DNA of 64,000 nt from Periplaneta americana. Its lineage: Eukaryota; Arthropoda; Insecta; Blattodea; Blattidae. Both the position numbers and the translations under genes were made by a program. Under the pieces are notes generated by a model. The model ran no database searches and was not told the origin of the DNA. It worked only from the letters and a program-made list of their open reading frames with translations. How positions within the stretch are numbered: the first letter of the stretch is position 1; every line of letters starts with the position of its first letter. Of the stretch, positions 19,701 to 34,700 are shown piece by piece. The DNA lies in the NCBI RefSeq assembly GCF_040183065.1, contig NC_091123.1:5336501-5400500 (forward strand), read 5' to 3'.

Positions 19701-22700
19701 TCTAAAGCTTCAATAAGCTCTCCTGTAAAAGTTTGCCTGTGGACTGTATCATTCTCACCCCTTCAATTGTTTCAAAGGTCGCTAACACCATGACCATCAT
19801 CTGCTCTTAAAGACACTATAACTTCTCTCACTTGCAAAGGCAATAGTGTCACCCATTGGGGAGGGACACCACTCGAGTGGGAGGACTCAACCTGATTTTT
19901 AGATATTTTAAAGAGAGGAAAACAAAAAATATTCTCAGTTTTTTTTTTTCTTTTACATGAAAGAAGAATAATTGAGGTGTCTACTATCAAAACCGGCCAA
20001 GTCACAAAATTTAAGAAAATGAGTTTTAATTATAAACTGAAAGTAGTAGTGTATCTCCATCTGGTGAAACAAGAATTTTCTACAAAATCGGCCGCGTCAT
20101 TGCATTACAGATCACTCAATATAGGGTCGTGCAACAAAATGTGCCCAGTCACTCAGCCAGTGAATTCAAAACCGGTCAAGTCAAGGAGCGACTTAGAATC
20201 ATCCTGCTGCGATGTTTTTGTTTTGAATTCCTGTATTGCTGGATTATGCAGCAATGTTGCCAAATCAGTAAACAACACATATGCCTATTCTCGAAATCAT
20301 TATATTTCACTTTTGCTATGTTGGCAACAAAAATTCTGAAATTTTGGATTGTTGACACAACAACTTTCAGAGGGAAATTTCAGAGAAAATTTATATCAAT
20401 ACAATTATAAAGCTTAGTAAAAGAAATAATCTAAAGAAAATTGCTTAATGAGGGAAATTTCAGAAAAAAAAAAATTTATATCAATTTATTATAAGCTTAG
20501 TAAAAGAAATAATCTAAAGAAAATTGCTTAATGAGGGAAATTTCAGAAAAAAATGTATATCATTACAATTATAAAGCTTAGTAAAAGAAATAATCTACAG
20601 AAAATTGCTTAATGAGGGAAATTTCAGAAAAAAATGATGTCAATACAATTATAAAGCTTAGTAAAGAAATAATCTAAAGAAAATTCCTTAATGAGGGAAA
20701 TTTCAGAAAAAAATATATCATTACAATTATAAAGCTTAGTAAAAGAAATAATCTACAGAAAATTGCTTAATGAAGGAAATTTCAGAAAAAAAATTATATC
20801 ATTATAATTATAAAGCTTAGTAAAAGAAATAATCTACAGAAAATTGCTTAATGAGGGAAATTTCAGAAAAAAATGATGTCAATACAATTATAAAGCTTAG
20901 TAAAGAAATAATCTAAAGAAAATTCCTTAATGAGGGAAATTTCAGAAAAAAATATATCATTACAATTATAAAGCTTAGTAAAAGAAATAATCTACAGAAA
21001 ATTGCTTAATGAAGGAAATTTCAGAAAAAAAATTATATCATTATAATTATAAAGCTTAGTAAAAGAAATAATCTACAGAAAATTGCTTAATGAGGGAAAT
21101 TTCAGAAAAAAATTATGTCAATACAATTATAAAGCTTAGTAAAGAAATAATCTAAAGAAAATTCCTTAATGAGGGAAATTTCAGAAAAAAATATATCATT
21201 ACAATTATAAAGCTTAGTAAAAGAAATAATCTACAGAAAATTGCTTAATGAGGGAAATTTCAGAAAAAAATTTATATCAATACAATTATAAAGCTTGGTA
21301 AAAGGAATAATCTAAAGAAATCGCTTAATAAGGGAAAAAATTTATAATTATATCAGTAGGCACATTGTTAGCTGAATGGCAAGAGCATCAGTTTCGCGCA
21401 TTGGTAAACCAGGTTCGAATTCTGGCAGTTCCAACTGGAATTTGTGGTAGACAAAGACAGTGTTTGGTGATCAGTTTTAGTGGGATATTCCCATTTCTCC
21501 TACTGACATTCCACCATTGCTCCATTAATCATCATGGGATGTTACATAGTTCACTTCTGATGGTGCACCAAGGGCAATGCCTTCATGGTGGCTGAAATAA
21601 CTACGAGCTTTGGCACATTGCCTAGTAGTTGAGGATGCTTGGGTAACTGACGCAGGTCAAATGTCTGCCATTAGTTAAAAAAATTATTATTATTATATCA
21701 ATAGAATTATAAAACTTACCTAGTAAAAGGAATAATGCAAAAGAAAAAAAAATTGCTTAATTAGGAAAAAACTTTCAGGGAAATTTTAACATTATCAGAC
21801 TTAGTGAACGCAAACATTTTCAGGGAAATTTTAACATTATCAGACTCAGTGAACGCAATATACTTAAAAAAAATAAATAAATAAATAAATAAAAAAAAAA
21901 AAAACCTATCTAATAAAGAGATTCCAACAACATTTACTTCACTAGCCTTCATATGCTTCCTTTCCCAACAAATTTAATTAGCTCTTCCTCACCCCATCTG
22001 CTTTTTGCCGCTGGTAACGATTTGGCATTGCGTTTTTTCCATCTATGGAATGTGTTTGGTTTGGTTCGGCAACTCTATCACGAGTTTTGAAGTAAGTCTG
22101 GCTCACTCAGATCAGGATTAATGCTTTACTCACGGCTTTCTTTGGTGGTGGTGGCTTCCTGGACTTCTTATCCTTGGCATCGTCTTCGTTCTCGTCAGAA
22201 CTGCTGCTGTCCACGTCACTGATGTACTCCTTGCTCTTGAAAGCTCCAGACTTGACTGGGGATGATTTCGGAGTAGCTTCCTTCTTCTTGCTCTCCTTCT
22301 TCTTCTCTTTAGCATCGCCTCCACCTGCTGCTGCTGCTCCTCCAGATGCTTCATACTCCTTCATCGCCTTGGCATACTCCTCTTTCAGCTTGGCTGCCTT
22401 GCCTTCCCACTCCTGGTGATCACAATATTGCACAGTAGTAAAAGCAATTAACCTTACCCGTTCTCTTCTCAGTTCTAGAGAAAGGGTTTTAGATCAATAC
22501 ATCTTCTGAAAAATCAATATACTCCTCAAACAAAAAGTAAATTTTCAATTAAGAGACAATAAGCTTACATATACCAATTTCTATTTCACATAAAACTAGA
22601 ATTGTCGATTTAATCCATTAATCGAACTGATTAATTTTAAAATCAGATTAACTGATCAAATTTGTTTTAATCGATTAATCGAATTGATTGAAATTTACTG

Positions 22701-25700
22701 TGTGGTAAAAAAAAAACTAATTGCTTTGTGAAATCAATGTAGCACAAAATCTATATAATTCAATTATTTCTTATTTTTATCACATTTATCACAACTGCAA
22801 TATATCCTTGCCTCTAAGTAGTAACAAGTCATTTTCTTACAAACCTGAATTTTAGCCCCTTTTGTTGACTGTTGTGAAATTATAATTTTTATAGCCGTCC
22901 CTGACTCTGACAATATGACAGTCTTTTGGTATTTAATCTGTATAAGAGGTTTTCACAAAGATATATAAATAGCAGTGACAACATGATTTACCTAACTCCT
23001 GACCAGTGTGTTCCCCCGATATCAATGCAGTAAATTTTTGGCTGTGGGGTTATTTAAAAAACTATGTTTTTTAACTAATTCTATGACTACCGACAAACTA
23101 AAATATGCAATTTCGCAACAAATGAAGATATTCTACCACATCTATTAGTAAATGCTGTTCACAACATAGAAGAAAGACTGTTGCTTGTTAAAGAACAAAA
23201 TGGCTGACATATTCAACATTTAAACTGAACCCAATAAACCCCATTTCTTTATGAGTATAAATGTGTTCTTGTTTTGTGTATATCTTAACTCTTAAAAAGG
23301 TTATGGTGACGTCAAAACGTAACTTACTTCTGAATAACCCTATATATGTCATTTGGATGTCTCATTTTACTCCAACAATCAATTGTCTTATACAAGCAAT
23401 AATGAAGTATTATCATTGCTCAATTGCTTGAGTAGTCTGGCATAATGAGTCTCACAGAGCAAGCGAACCCTCTGGTCTTACCTATCTCCTCCTGATGGTG
23501 ATTCACAAGGATTTACAGCCACTTATGGAGCTTATTTCTGGAGACATTCTGAGCAAAAAATGTCATATAAGCATGTTCCTAATCTCTTTATTTTCAGAGT
23601 TACATTAATTTTAAGCTGTTTGTAAAATACCTTTATTCTTTAGTTTTAAGGGTAAAAGAATATTACAGATAAGAAATTAACTATTCAGGAGTATCATTTC
23701 TTTAATTAGCTAATATTCTGAAGCTAAAAATGTGTTGTGAATTCCACAGTTGCTTTGTACAGAATTTTTTTTCGATTTTTAACAACAAAATTACATTTTT
23801 CTTAAGCATTTATCACAATTGTTGTTACAAATCACGCCACTCTTGTAAATTTTTCAAGACTGTACATGTTGTTGTTGTTTTCTAATGCCAGGCATTTAAC
23901 AATAAAGTCATTTGACCTCTTGCACTCCAATATTTTTCAAAGATATTATCATGGCCAGCCACTGAAGCACAGATTTTGAGGTGTTCCAAATCCATTTCTT
24001 GGTTTGAGTTGCACAATGGGCAGTTAGGGGACTGATATATTCCAATTCTATGCAGGTGTTTGGCCAAACAGTCATGGCCTGTTGCCAATCTAAATGCAGC
24101 TACAGACGAGTTTCGTGGTAAATCGGGAATTAACTGTGGATTATGATGCAGAGAGTTCCATTTTTTCCCTTGAGATTGTGTTATCAAATTTAACCAAGAC
24201 TGTACATTAAGATGCATAATTAAACTGTAAAGAATCAAGTTCCTCAAGTCATATGATTTGTAACAATTTTTGTGATAAGTGCGTAAGAATAATGTAATTT
24301 TTAGTTAAAAATTGAAAAACAAAATCTGTACAAAGCAATCAACAACACAATTTTAGCTTCAAAACACTTGCTAATTAAAGAAATGATACTTCTGGATAGT
24401 TCATTCTCTATTTGTAATATTCTTTTACCCTTAAAACTGAAGAAAAAAGGTATTTTACTAACAACTTCAAATTAGTGTAACTCTGAAAATATTGAGATTA
24501 GGACAAATGTTTATATGACATTTTTTGCTCAGAATGTCTTCGGAAATAAGCACCGCGTGAAGGTAAATCCTCGTGAATCATCCTGTATACAATAACTTCC
24601 AGGATAGGGTGCAATACCCAAAGTCTATTTCTTGACACAGTCACCATGAAAGCCTAAAACTCAAAGCTTACACTATGGTGGGTATTGTAAACACTAAGAA
24701 CAACTGAATGTAGAAAGGTAGGTAACATTTCTCGTACTTACAGATTTATCCTTCAAATCCCTCCACATCTCGCCGCCCTTCTTGGCAATGTCAGTGACAG
24801 CGATGCCAGGGTTGTCGGCCTTGATCTTCTCTCGGCTTGCGTTCAGGTACAGCATGAAGGCCGTTGGAGGACGCTTCGGTCTGTTTTCATCCTTCTCCTT
24901 CTTTGCTCGTTTCTTTCGAGGCTTCTCAGACTGTAACAAACAACAGTTGCAGTACTTCGTTGATATTTGAGAGTAACATAAGTTTGCAAACCTATATATC
25001 GTAACTCATAATGTGCTCTGATGGGTTTGTTCTCCTAGTTCAAATACTATTTTTGACTACCAACAAATAGCTTGTGACAGCATGATATTTGGAACTAATG
25101 AATTGTCAATAGTTGTCCTAAGATTTCGAAATGTGGATAAAGACTTATTTGAATTAAAATTATCTTCCTCATTAGATATGGGGAGGTAACCTGGGAACTG
25201 AGTCATATAAAAATGCAATCTCCTCTTGCCTTTGTAATTCCCTTTCTATTCTTGTATTCCCCTTGTTCTCCTTGTATTCCCCTTGTTCTCTTTATATTAC
25301 CCTTGTTCTCCTTATATTCCCCTTGATCTCTTTGTATTCCCCTTGTTCTCCTTATATTACCCTTGTTCTCCTTATATTCCCCTTGATCTCTTTGTATTCC
25401 CCTTGTTCTCCTTATATTACCCTTGTTCTCCTTATATTCCCCTTGATCTCTTTGTATTCCCCTTGTTCTCCTTATATTACCCTTGTTCTCCTTATATTCC
25501 CCTTGATCTCTTTGTATTCCTCTTGTCCTCCTTATATTCCCCTTGATCTTCTTGTATTCCCCTTGTTCTCCTTATATTCCCCTTGTTCTCTTTGTATTCC
25601 CCTTGTCCTCCTTATATTCCCCTTGATCTTCTTGTATTCCCCTTGTTCTCCTTATATTACCCTTGTTCTCCTTATATTCCCCTTGTTCTCCTTATATTAC

Positions 25701-28700
25701 CCTTGTTCTCCTTATATTCCCCTTGATCTCTTTGTATTCCCCTTGTCCTCCTTATATTCCCCTTGATCTTCTTGTATTCCCCTTGTTCTCCTTATAGTAC
25801 CCTTATTCTCCTTATATTCCCCTTGATCTCTTTGTATTCCCCTTGTCCTCCTTATATTCCCCTTGTTCTCCTTATATAGATTTTGATCTCTTTGTATTCT
25901 CCTTGTTCTCCCTGTATTTCCCTTGATCTCCCAGTCTCCCTGTTCTATTTTTAGACTTGTGCTGTTTCCATTCACTATACTTTGCAGCAAACCTCTTGCA
26001 TACGACCTCCAATGGCTTCATAGCTCCCACAAATCAGAGTGCAGCATTGCCTAATCAAGGAGTATTGCTATCAGAGGATATAATTGGCACTTACATATAT
26101 TTTATTTTGAAATCCATTAGCTTGCTTACTGCATAAAGAGACCATATTTATAACTACTCTCTCCCTATACATAAAAAAAAATAAAAACAATTTTAGCTCA
26201 TTCCCTCTATACAAATACTATAAGTATAGAGGTCATAGCGCAGTCTTCGAATGGCAATACAACAGGAAACTTATTTCTCTCCCCCTCGCCATGTAGGACA
26301 CTTGCATTTCAGTACAATAGATGTGAAAACTGTCTAATGAAAATTTTATACCACCAAAATTCCTCTCTCTCACAATAAAAATTAATTATTATTTTTTAAG
26401 GAAAAAGAAGAAGCTTACCACAGTTTTAGTTTTCTTCGGTTTCTTTTCCTTCTTTTCTTTCTTCTTCTTCTTTTTGTCTCCGCCATCTGAATCACCTGAC
26501 CCTTCTTCATCAGAGTCTGATGGAGTAGGATTGCTGTCATACCTATGAAATAAACAAGACGCAATTGATGTAGTACACTTTAGGAACGAAATAAAATCTA
26601 ATAAAACCCATTAACCTCCTGAGTCTGAGAGTATACTATACTATACCATACTTCATACAAGATTATGATGTAAGATGTAAGTGCAGGGACCCGAAGTATA
26701 GTATAATATACCTGCCCTAACTGTAATTTGCAGAATTTTTTCAGCATTTTTCCTCATGTCAGTGACTTTTTCTTGGAGTGTAGAATTAGGCCTATATTGA
26801 ACTTTACAAATAAAACAACAAATGTCTCAGGACTCACGAGGTTTCCAGGCAGATGGATTGGACGTAATGGGCCTATTGCATGGCCGGCCATTGGAAGAAG
26901 GAAAACAAGACGAAAATGAATAAAGTGTAAGGAAAAAGTAAGACAAGGAGTAGAAGAGAAGAGAATGGGAGAATTAAATAAAAACAGAAGAAATACGAGT
27001 ACAGATACAGGTAAAGAAACAAGAAAAGAAGCCATCACCAAACACAGATGATCACTGCAATACTCACTCTTCAGCAACATCGCTCTCCTGTTGGTCTGGG
27101 TTGAAGTCCTCGTCTGTGGACTCGTCTTCAGACTCGCCCCCTTGACCCTCGTCCCTTTCTTCAGCCTCTGCCTTCACTCGAGCCAGGTAAGCATCAGGCT
27201 CGTCCTCTTGATCTGAGTCGCCAAAATCATCGGCATAGGACGGCTTGTCCTGCAAAGACAGTAATGCATCAGACACTACCTCAACTACGTCACTATTTTT
27301 TTTTCCTATGTTATTTAACGGTGCTGTATCAACTACGAGGTTATTTAGCACTGATGGGTTTCGTGATAGCGAGATGAGGCAGAGGATTTGCCATAGATTA
27401 CCTGACATTTGCCTAACAGTTGGGGAAAAACTCGGAAAAAAAAACGATCAGATAACCAGCCCAAGCAGGGAATCGAACCTGCGCCCGAGTGCAACTCCAG
27501 ATCGGCAGGCAAGTGCCTTAACCGACTGAGCTACGCCAGTGGCCACATTATTATTATTGTTATTATTTAGGCATTTAGGCAGAGTTAGGGAGTAATGTGT
27601 TACCAGTAACATCATTACTAGAGTCGATGGCAATTCGGAAGGCAGTAGTTTGCTAGCGTTTGCGTCGAGAGAGACAGATAGAGAGAGCAAGGCAGCGTAC
27701 AACATTGCCACATCGTACTTCACACACGTGCAATACAAATAGTGCAGGAGAGGATTTAAATTATCAAAAGACAATAATGACCTTAGCCGTTGATTACTGT
27801 AAGCATGACACCAAACAAACCCTCTTTCCTTCACTAACAATATTCTTTGCACAGTTCTCAACCCCACTTCTGCAGTCATTTCTTGCGCGTTGGCAACGTT
27901 GCTGTCAGCATCAAGATGGCCGGCAGCATTCTGCTCGTCAACGTTTTTAAAATAATTTTACACCTTAAACACTATTTTCCGCACCTGTGCAATATTTGTC
28001 TTTTTAGAGTCTCTTCTTCCATTTATTTACCTTACATACACACAGTAAATGTTAGTTTCACTTATTCAATGTATTGAAACACTCGCACGTGAACAAACGA
28101 ACTCGGGAAGTGCTTGTTATAGACTGATTCTGATTGGTTCTACTGTACAAGCTTGTGACGTCACATGCCAGAAATGTTATGGCGCATATAGCAGTTGACC
28201 GCCTTCCGAAATGCCGTCTAGTCTAGTAACGGTTATTTTTGCAAAGTAATGTTTGATGACGGCATTATTATTTAAATAAAGTAACTATAATAAGTTACTT
28301 TTACCAGTAATGAAGTAACAAAAATATTGTTACTATTTTTTCTGCTTGTAATATATTTTCTTATAAGAATCTCAGACAATGTAATACCAGCCCCATTTTT
28401 AATAATCAGAGAGCAGGAAAATATGAAATTTCGTATTTTACACCATTAATCGCAGAGTATTGGAATCATAATTTTTGCAGTTATCCTACTGGCTCAGCGA
28501 TGTGTAGAGTATACTTACTTACAAATGACTTTTAAGGAACTCACAGGTTCATTGTCGCCCTCACATAAGCCCGCCATCGGTCCCTATCCTGTGCAAGATT
28601 AATCCAGTCTCTATCATCATATCCCACTCCCTCAAATCCATTTTAATATTATCTTCCCATCTACGTCTCGGCCTTCCCAAAGGTTTCTCCCTCTGGCCTC

Positions 28701-31700
28701 CCAACTAACACTCTCTATATTCTGTGATCTCTCTAAGTTGATTTGGTGTCAAAAACAAACTACCTCAGTATTCATTTGTTCTTCCAAATTCAGCATTTGT
28801 ACACAGAGCACCTGTAATGTAAAACAACAGTTATACTTCGCACGAAAACATGACGACCTTCTCTCATCCCCTTCACCAGTTAACTGCAGGCACGCGCAAG
28901 GGATAAACCCTTAGCCGAGTTGCCAATTCTTGAAGTCATTGTGATTTGCGAACGTTTTTCAAACTGTGTTCCGTGAAACCGCGATTTTCAGAAAGACTAT
29001 ATTATCTTTGTAAATATACCTTAATTTATAATTACTAAAACAAAATTGGTATAAAAATGAACAAACTTATTTTAAAAACACTTTATATTTATATTTTCAC
29101 TAACATGTTTTGCCTAAATAAACAAAAAAATGCAGACTTCTATAATAAGTGTTAAATTCTCATGTTATTGAAGTTCCAGAATTTTATACTTAATTAAGAA
29201 TGTTGCGCTGGTAAAATTTTCTGAAATTGTGATCATTGAATAGTTATAGAATTTATAGTACAAAAGAGTAAAGTTAGATTTTATCTGCTTCGCCTTGGGT
29301 GATAATTTCCACGAACGCATGAAATCTGTTTACTCTAGTGTGCTATACAATATTTTATTCATTACTGGTATGTAAATTTAATTTTAAATTGTAGGGCTTT
29401 TTTTTGTAATGTATTGTTGGCGAAGAAGTTCATTTACATTCATTTTAATTAATGCTAATATGTTGGTTGTCATGTAGAGTGATTTAAAAACATTTAATTC
29501 ACTGCTGTAAGTTAGAAAACTTTTAAGCACTGTTGTGAATAATGTCATATTTAGGTTGCTAAGGACGGTGTTGCTGTTGGCCATATCTCTTTCGCGTACT
29601 GTTCACTTATGTTCGGCGAAGTAAATCACGTATAAAATCGTCTATCTTACCGAATTCTGTTTTAATTTGTTTATTTTCTCTTTAGTTGGTGAACCGTAAT
29701 TCTTAATTTCTATGCCCATATATCCAACTCCGCCGGTTGCGTCCGATGTTAAGTGATTAAGATGTATACTTATTAAACTGCCTGAACTTTCGATTACTTT
29801 ATGGATAGAATTTCTAACGTTAGACACAATTTTAACACTTTGTTTTCTTAGCTATGCTCCTCTGCAAATAAGATATTCTGTTTTCTTCGACGGTGTTATT
29901 TGTTGTTCTTGTCGTGATCTTCAGGTGTATCAGGAGGCCTAGCTGCGGATCATCTGCTCCAACACTCATTAATCATGGCCGGAATAAATTAGACATATTG
30001 AGGCGCACAACGGTATAAAACAACACGTCGACAAAGACACTGAGAACGGGTGAAAGCCATCAGGTAGAGGCAATGGCTGTTAGATTTGGCAATGCTGGGA
30101 TCTATTGTATTTCTGCCACGCGGCTAGAGGATGGGGATTTATGAGGGATTACCAATTCCAAGAAGAGAGGCCGTCATGTTTCCGAGCCAAGTATAGCAGG
30201 GAAGATGTACAACTTACTGATTTTCCTCTATTCTTCACTCTCAGCTTCTTCGAGGTAATGAAGTCGAACAGTTTTCCATACTCGTCCTTTTCTATACTGC
30301 TGAATGTATGCACTACTCCGGACTTCGTCTCTACTTCAAAATCAAATGACCTGCAAGCATCATCAAGAAACATTAGTGTTATTTAGTACACTTAAGACAT
30401 AAGATTTAATTAAGTTGCAGTAATATCACAGTCTACTATATACAGTCACGAAGCTTGGGGTGATTTTTTGCAATCTCGCGATAGTTGCTAGCCGCTTGGA
30501 GCGCTGTGAGTACTAGGAACAATAGACTGTGCCACAGCCATCGTGATCTAATACAGGCCGTAAGGCAGACCATGTGACTCGCTTAACCCGATCACAAAGG
30601 GCGGCGTTTCAACCATATAAATTAGTTGGAATGCATAAACAGTAACATATATTTCTCTAAAATGTAGTGTAATTGCATTAATAAAAATTAAAACAATAAT
30701 TATGAGACACTTCAGACATAATTTACTTGCGAGTTAAGGTGTAATATTATTCATGGTGTGAAAATTACGTTGTTCATATGTGTAATACCTGCTTTTATTT
30801 CGATTAAATATTGCGAAATTCTTGTACATTCATTTATGCACGATTTAATAATTTTCAATTCCACCGCACAGATATTTAGATATGTTGAAATTATAAGTTA
30901 TTTTTACTGTACCAGTTGCCCCTTTCTGTCTAAATTTAATGATCTCCAATGCCTTGCCATTCATAGATTATGTTTACTATATTTAACTTACTGTATATTC
31001 CTAAATTCGCAATCATACATTATAATTAAGCATAATGTCATGTATGATACCCCGGACATTCAATTTGTCTGTATTTTAATACTAAAATTGAGTACTGAAT
31101 TATTGTATTTATCTACTACTTAAGAGACAAAGTAACACAATTGTACGTACACTAATTTCATAGGAGTGGTATGGTAAATGAAGGGTACACGGGAATAACG
31201 ATCAAGGTCCATTTTAGAAAGTTTCGAGAAAAACGAATTTTAAAGTTCAAGCACTTAATACTTTGTTATGTGTGTATTTAATAGAAATTGACGTAGTGGA
31301 ATGTCAAGAACGATGATTTCTTATTACTAGCTAGACCACATGATAGTACTTCCTTTCCACTATAAGATAGCATTATTAACTCAATTTCGATTTTTGATGG
31401 ACCTTGATCGTTTTTCCCGTGTACCCTTCAAATGTTTTGTTTAAAATTAAGGACGGTAGACGTGCTAAATTGAAATCACAATATAAATTCTTTTTTATTA
31501 AACCTCAAAATAGCTTCCATTCTAAACTTGAAATGTTGACGCGAACAGATTATGTTAACATGTAAAATTCTCTTCACATTAATATAACACAGTTTTGTAA
31601 TTATTTCTGCAACATATTAAGAAGTAAACGGAACTTATGGACACATTACACTAAATAAAGCTTAGCAATGTTAAGCAATAAAGTTATATTTCACTGAGCT

Positions 31701-34700
31701 CCATACACTGAAATAGAAAGGGTTAAATGGAGGATTTGAAAGTTCTCTTATAATTTATTAAATGATTACTAACCACATTATTGTATGTTTTTCTGATGCA
31801 GGACACTTCCATAAGAAACCTATGTATGGGCTATTCCATATGAAATCGATCAGTAAAAAACCTCGCATTTTTTTTATACCGTAATTTCTTCCCTATTTAT
31901 ACAAGGTGCTGAGGAGAGTGCAATTAAAAAAAAAACTATCGAAAGTCAAACGGTTTTCGTATTTTGAGCGATAAATTTAGCGTATTTTATAAAAACAAGC
32001 CTCTTTCAGCGCTCAGAACTCTGGAACCATTTACTGTAGAACATTGAACGAGAGCTCATTTTGAAGCTGACATTTGGTAGGTTATGTTAAGAAGTAATCC
32101 TTATTTTTATTGTACACAGAGAGACAGATAATCTGATTTTACTTGCTTTTAGGCTTTTTGCTAATTTGTAAAAATGTAAAAAAATATTGAGAAAAAACCT
32201 TGCATTATTAAGAGGGATTCGGCATTGTTTGGTTAGTGGTACGGCAATATGTTTCGAGGGTATTAAACAAATTATTTTCACACGCCTAGACTTGAAAGGC
32301 GCAGTACCGCACGCACTGGCCGAGAGCTGAAGATAAGCGAGCGTTGGGCGTCATTTTACTCCTGTGTTTATGAAAACTTATGATAAAGCTAGCCCAGCCA
32401 TGACTGCTAGACGACACATCACGTGTTTGTCTCCTGGCCTTGCTTGTCTCGGCTAGCTCCCGCATCACAGTCAGCTGGTTAGTTCACGCGCGTACTATTT
32501 ATTTTCTTTATTTGATATTTTCAATACTTTCTTATCAACGGTGCACCAGTAAAAAATATCTTTATTTGTGCTTTCAATGTGGAATCTAACCATATATTTT
32601 TAAAATATTTTTTCGTGGGCAAAGGCGTCTTAATGAAGAAAAATCCAAATTTCTCCATTTCCATAAAAAGTAAGAAAAACTGTTTACATGTCAATATAAA
32701 CTTTGATTTCTCAGCATCAAAATAAACCTTGATTTTGATCATTGGGTAAAAGGGTTTCGGAGCCACAACAGTTTAAAGTTGCTAATTTTATGAAAATACG
32801 ATAAATTTAAATATTTTTAATTTAAAAACTATGAAGTTCTGATGTCTCAAACTTTGCACAAAGCATTGTATCACAGTTGTCAACGGACAGAAAAAGTTTC
32901 ATTATATTTAAAAATTGCAAGGTCAATTTTCTCTATATTTCGGTCGATTTGAGATGGAATAGCCCGTATGAAACATCATCAGTGGGCCATGTTTGGAAAC
33001 TAGCACGCTGACATTTGTGAAACAAGAGAACATCAGGTTTTGGCTTAGCAACCATAAATAATGCTCTCTTGTTTTATAAATAATATTTGTAATTTATACG
33101 TAGGTTTCTTATGTTAAACCCCTAAATCCTACACCAAGAAAAACACAAGGTATGTATTTTTTAAATTATTACACAATTGTTTACATTAATTATTTATTGT
33201 TGGTAAGTACTAATATATTAAATGATTAATGATTCTGAAGACACTTTAATAACTGCAACACTGTCTTTTACCTATACCAAGTCTTTTACCTCTTCTGATC
33301 CTAACCACAAGAATTCATCTGCACCTACCTCGTTCCACCTCCACTTCGAGCAAAGTTGACACTGTTGATTTCTTCAAATCGAATGTGGACTGGAGGTTTA
33401 TGTACGTATATGAAGCCGCGCTCCAACGGATACATGTAGCCAGCCGCTGCCTTGTAGGAACAGCCAATGGCAGGCGTTCCTGAGTGACTGCATGAACAAA
33501 TTTAAAATTCCAATTATTTCTATTAGGTATTCATTGGCTCTTTTTTTAATTCTGATAACTTAATTATACGACAGACTTCAGAAGTGTGTGTAGTAAGATA
33601 CAAAAATGAAAAGCACTGTCTTATAAACCGTATCCTGGACCTCTATTGACAACAGACCTCAGGGAGGAGGAGGGGGAAACTGAACAGCTTGGAAAACTGA
33701 GATAAATACAATTCATTCTTTCAATATACATTTGATAAAAAAGATGTGGGCTGCAGAACTCTCACAATACAACTTAGGTGATCACAGGATAGCAAGAGTA
33801 AAAATTAGTGTTGTGCATGTGACAGGTTAACTGGAACAGATTGATTTTCACTTCTGGTTAATCAATTAAATATATTTAATCACATGGCTGACTAAAACTA
33901 ATCAGTAATGCGCATTAACATATTCAATATTTCTATCTACGCATTTTACATGGCATCTTGGTGAAGAGAGATAGCTGTAGTCTATTTTCAATAAGTGTTA
34001 ATGACCCTTTTATTGAATAAATCTCGTTGCTTGATATTTTCAGCAAGTCAAATAATATTTATTTATTTTGTTGCAGTGCATTACAACATTAAATGACAGC
34101 ATTGTCCTCCATCCATATAGCTATCACTCACTTACCGATATACAATTTTTATATGTACATAGGTAAGCCTTCTTACATTATATGCACACATACATTTTAT
34201 AATTTATTTCACATATCTTTTAACTTATTTATTTCCCTCATTCGCTTTTCCTTATCTTCCAAAAGTATGTTCTTAAGGATTTTATTATCTGTTCATTTGT
34301 AATTCTTGATATTTCGGCTAACACAATTTCATTACTAAAAAGTAGCCACTCCCTTTTCATAAGACTGTGTTCATTCCAATCTGTCTTCACACATGTTAAC
34401 AATATATACTTTATAGTTTCTATTTCGCCACATAATATACATCTACCACTTTCTATATTACCTCTAAAAACCTCTCAATTTCCACACTCCCAACCTAATT
34501 CATGCAAAACCAATTCTAGAATTTGTATCACAAATAGTTATACATGGTTCTTAACTCCATACAGTTTTAACTTTCCTGTAATTTTGTAATGAAGTTTTGT
34601 CATTATGTAACTGACATTTGAGGCGTTCAGAGCTAAAATGGATCAAGTCATAAATTTCCATAAATTGAGTTTAATTCATTTTCTGATTATCTGAAGTTGG

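Noticed and set aside
25247-25930. Repeat array considered as CRISPR
   Set aside because: Units are contiguous 20-mers without unique spacers, in a eukaryotic intron.
25263-25990. Long open frames on both strands with PCSPYITLVLLIF or GIQRDQGEYKENKG-like repeats
   Set aside because: They are translations of the 20-bp minisatellite; they have no start context, and they sit in an SSRP1 intron.
33471-33482. Alternative acceptor (CTCAG) for SSRP1 exon 9
   Set aside because: It would break the reading frame and lose the conserved HSG; the upstream ATGCAG acceptor restores GHSGTPAI.
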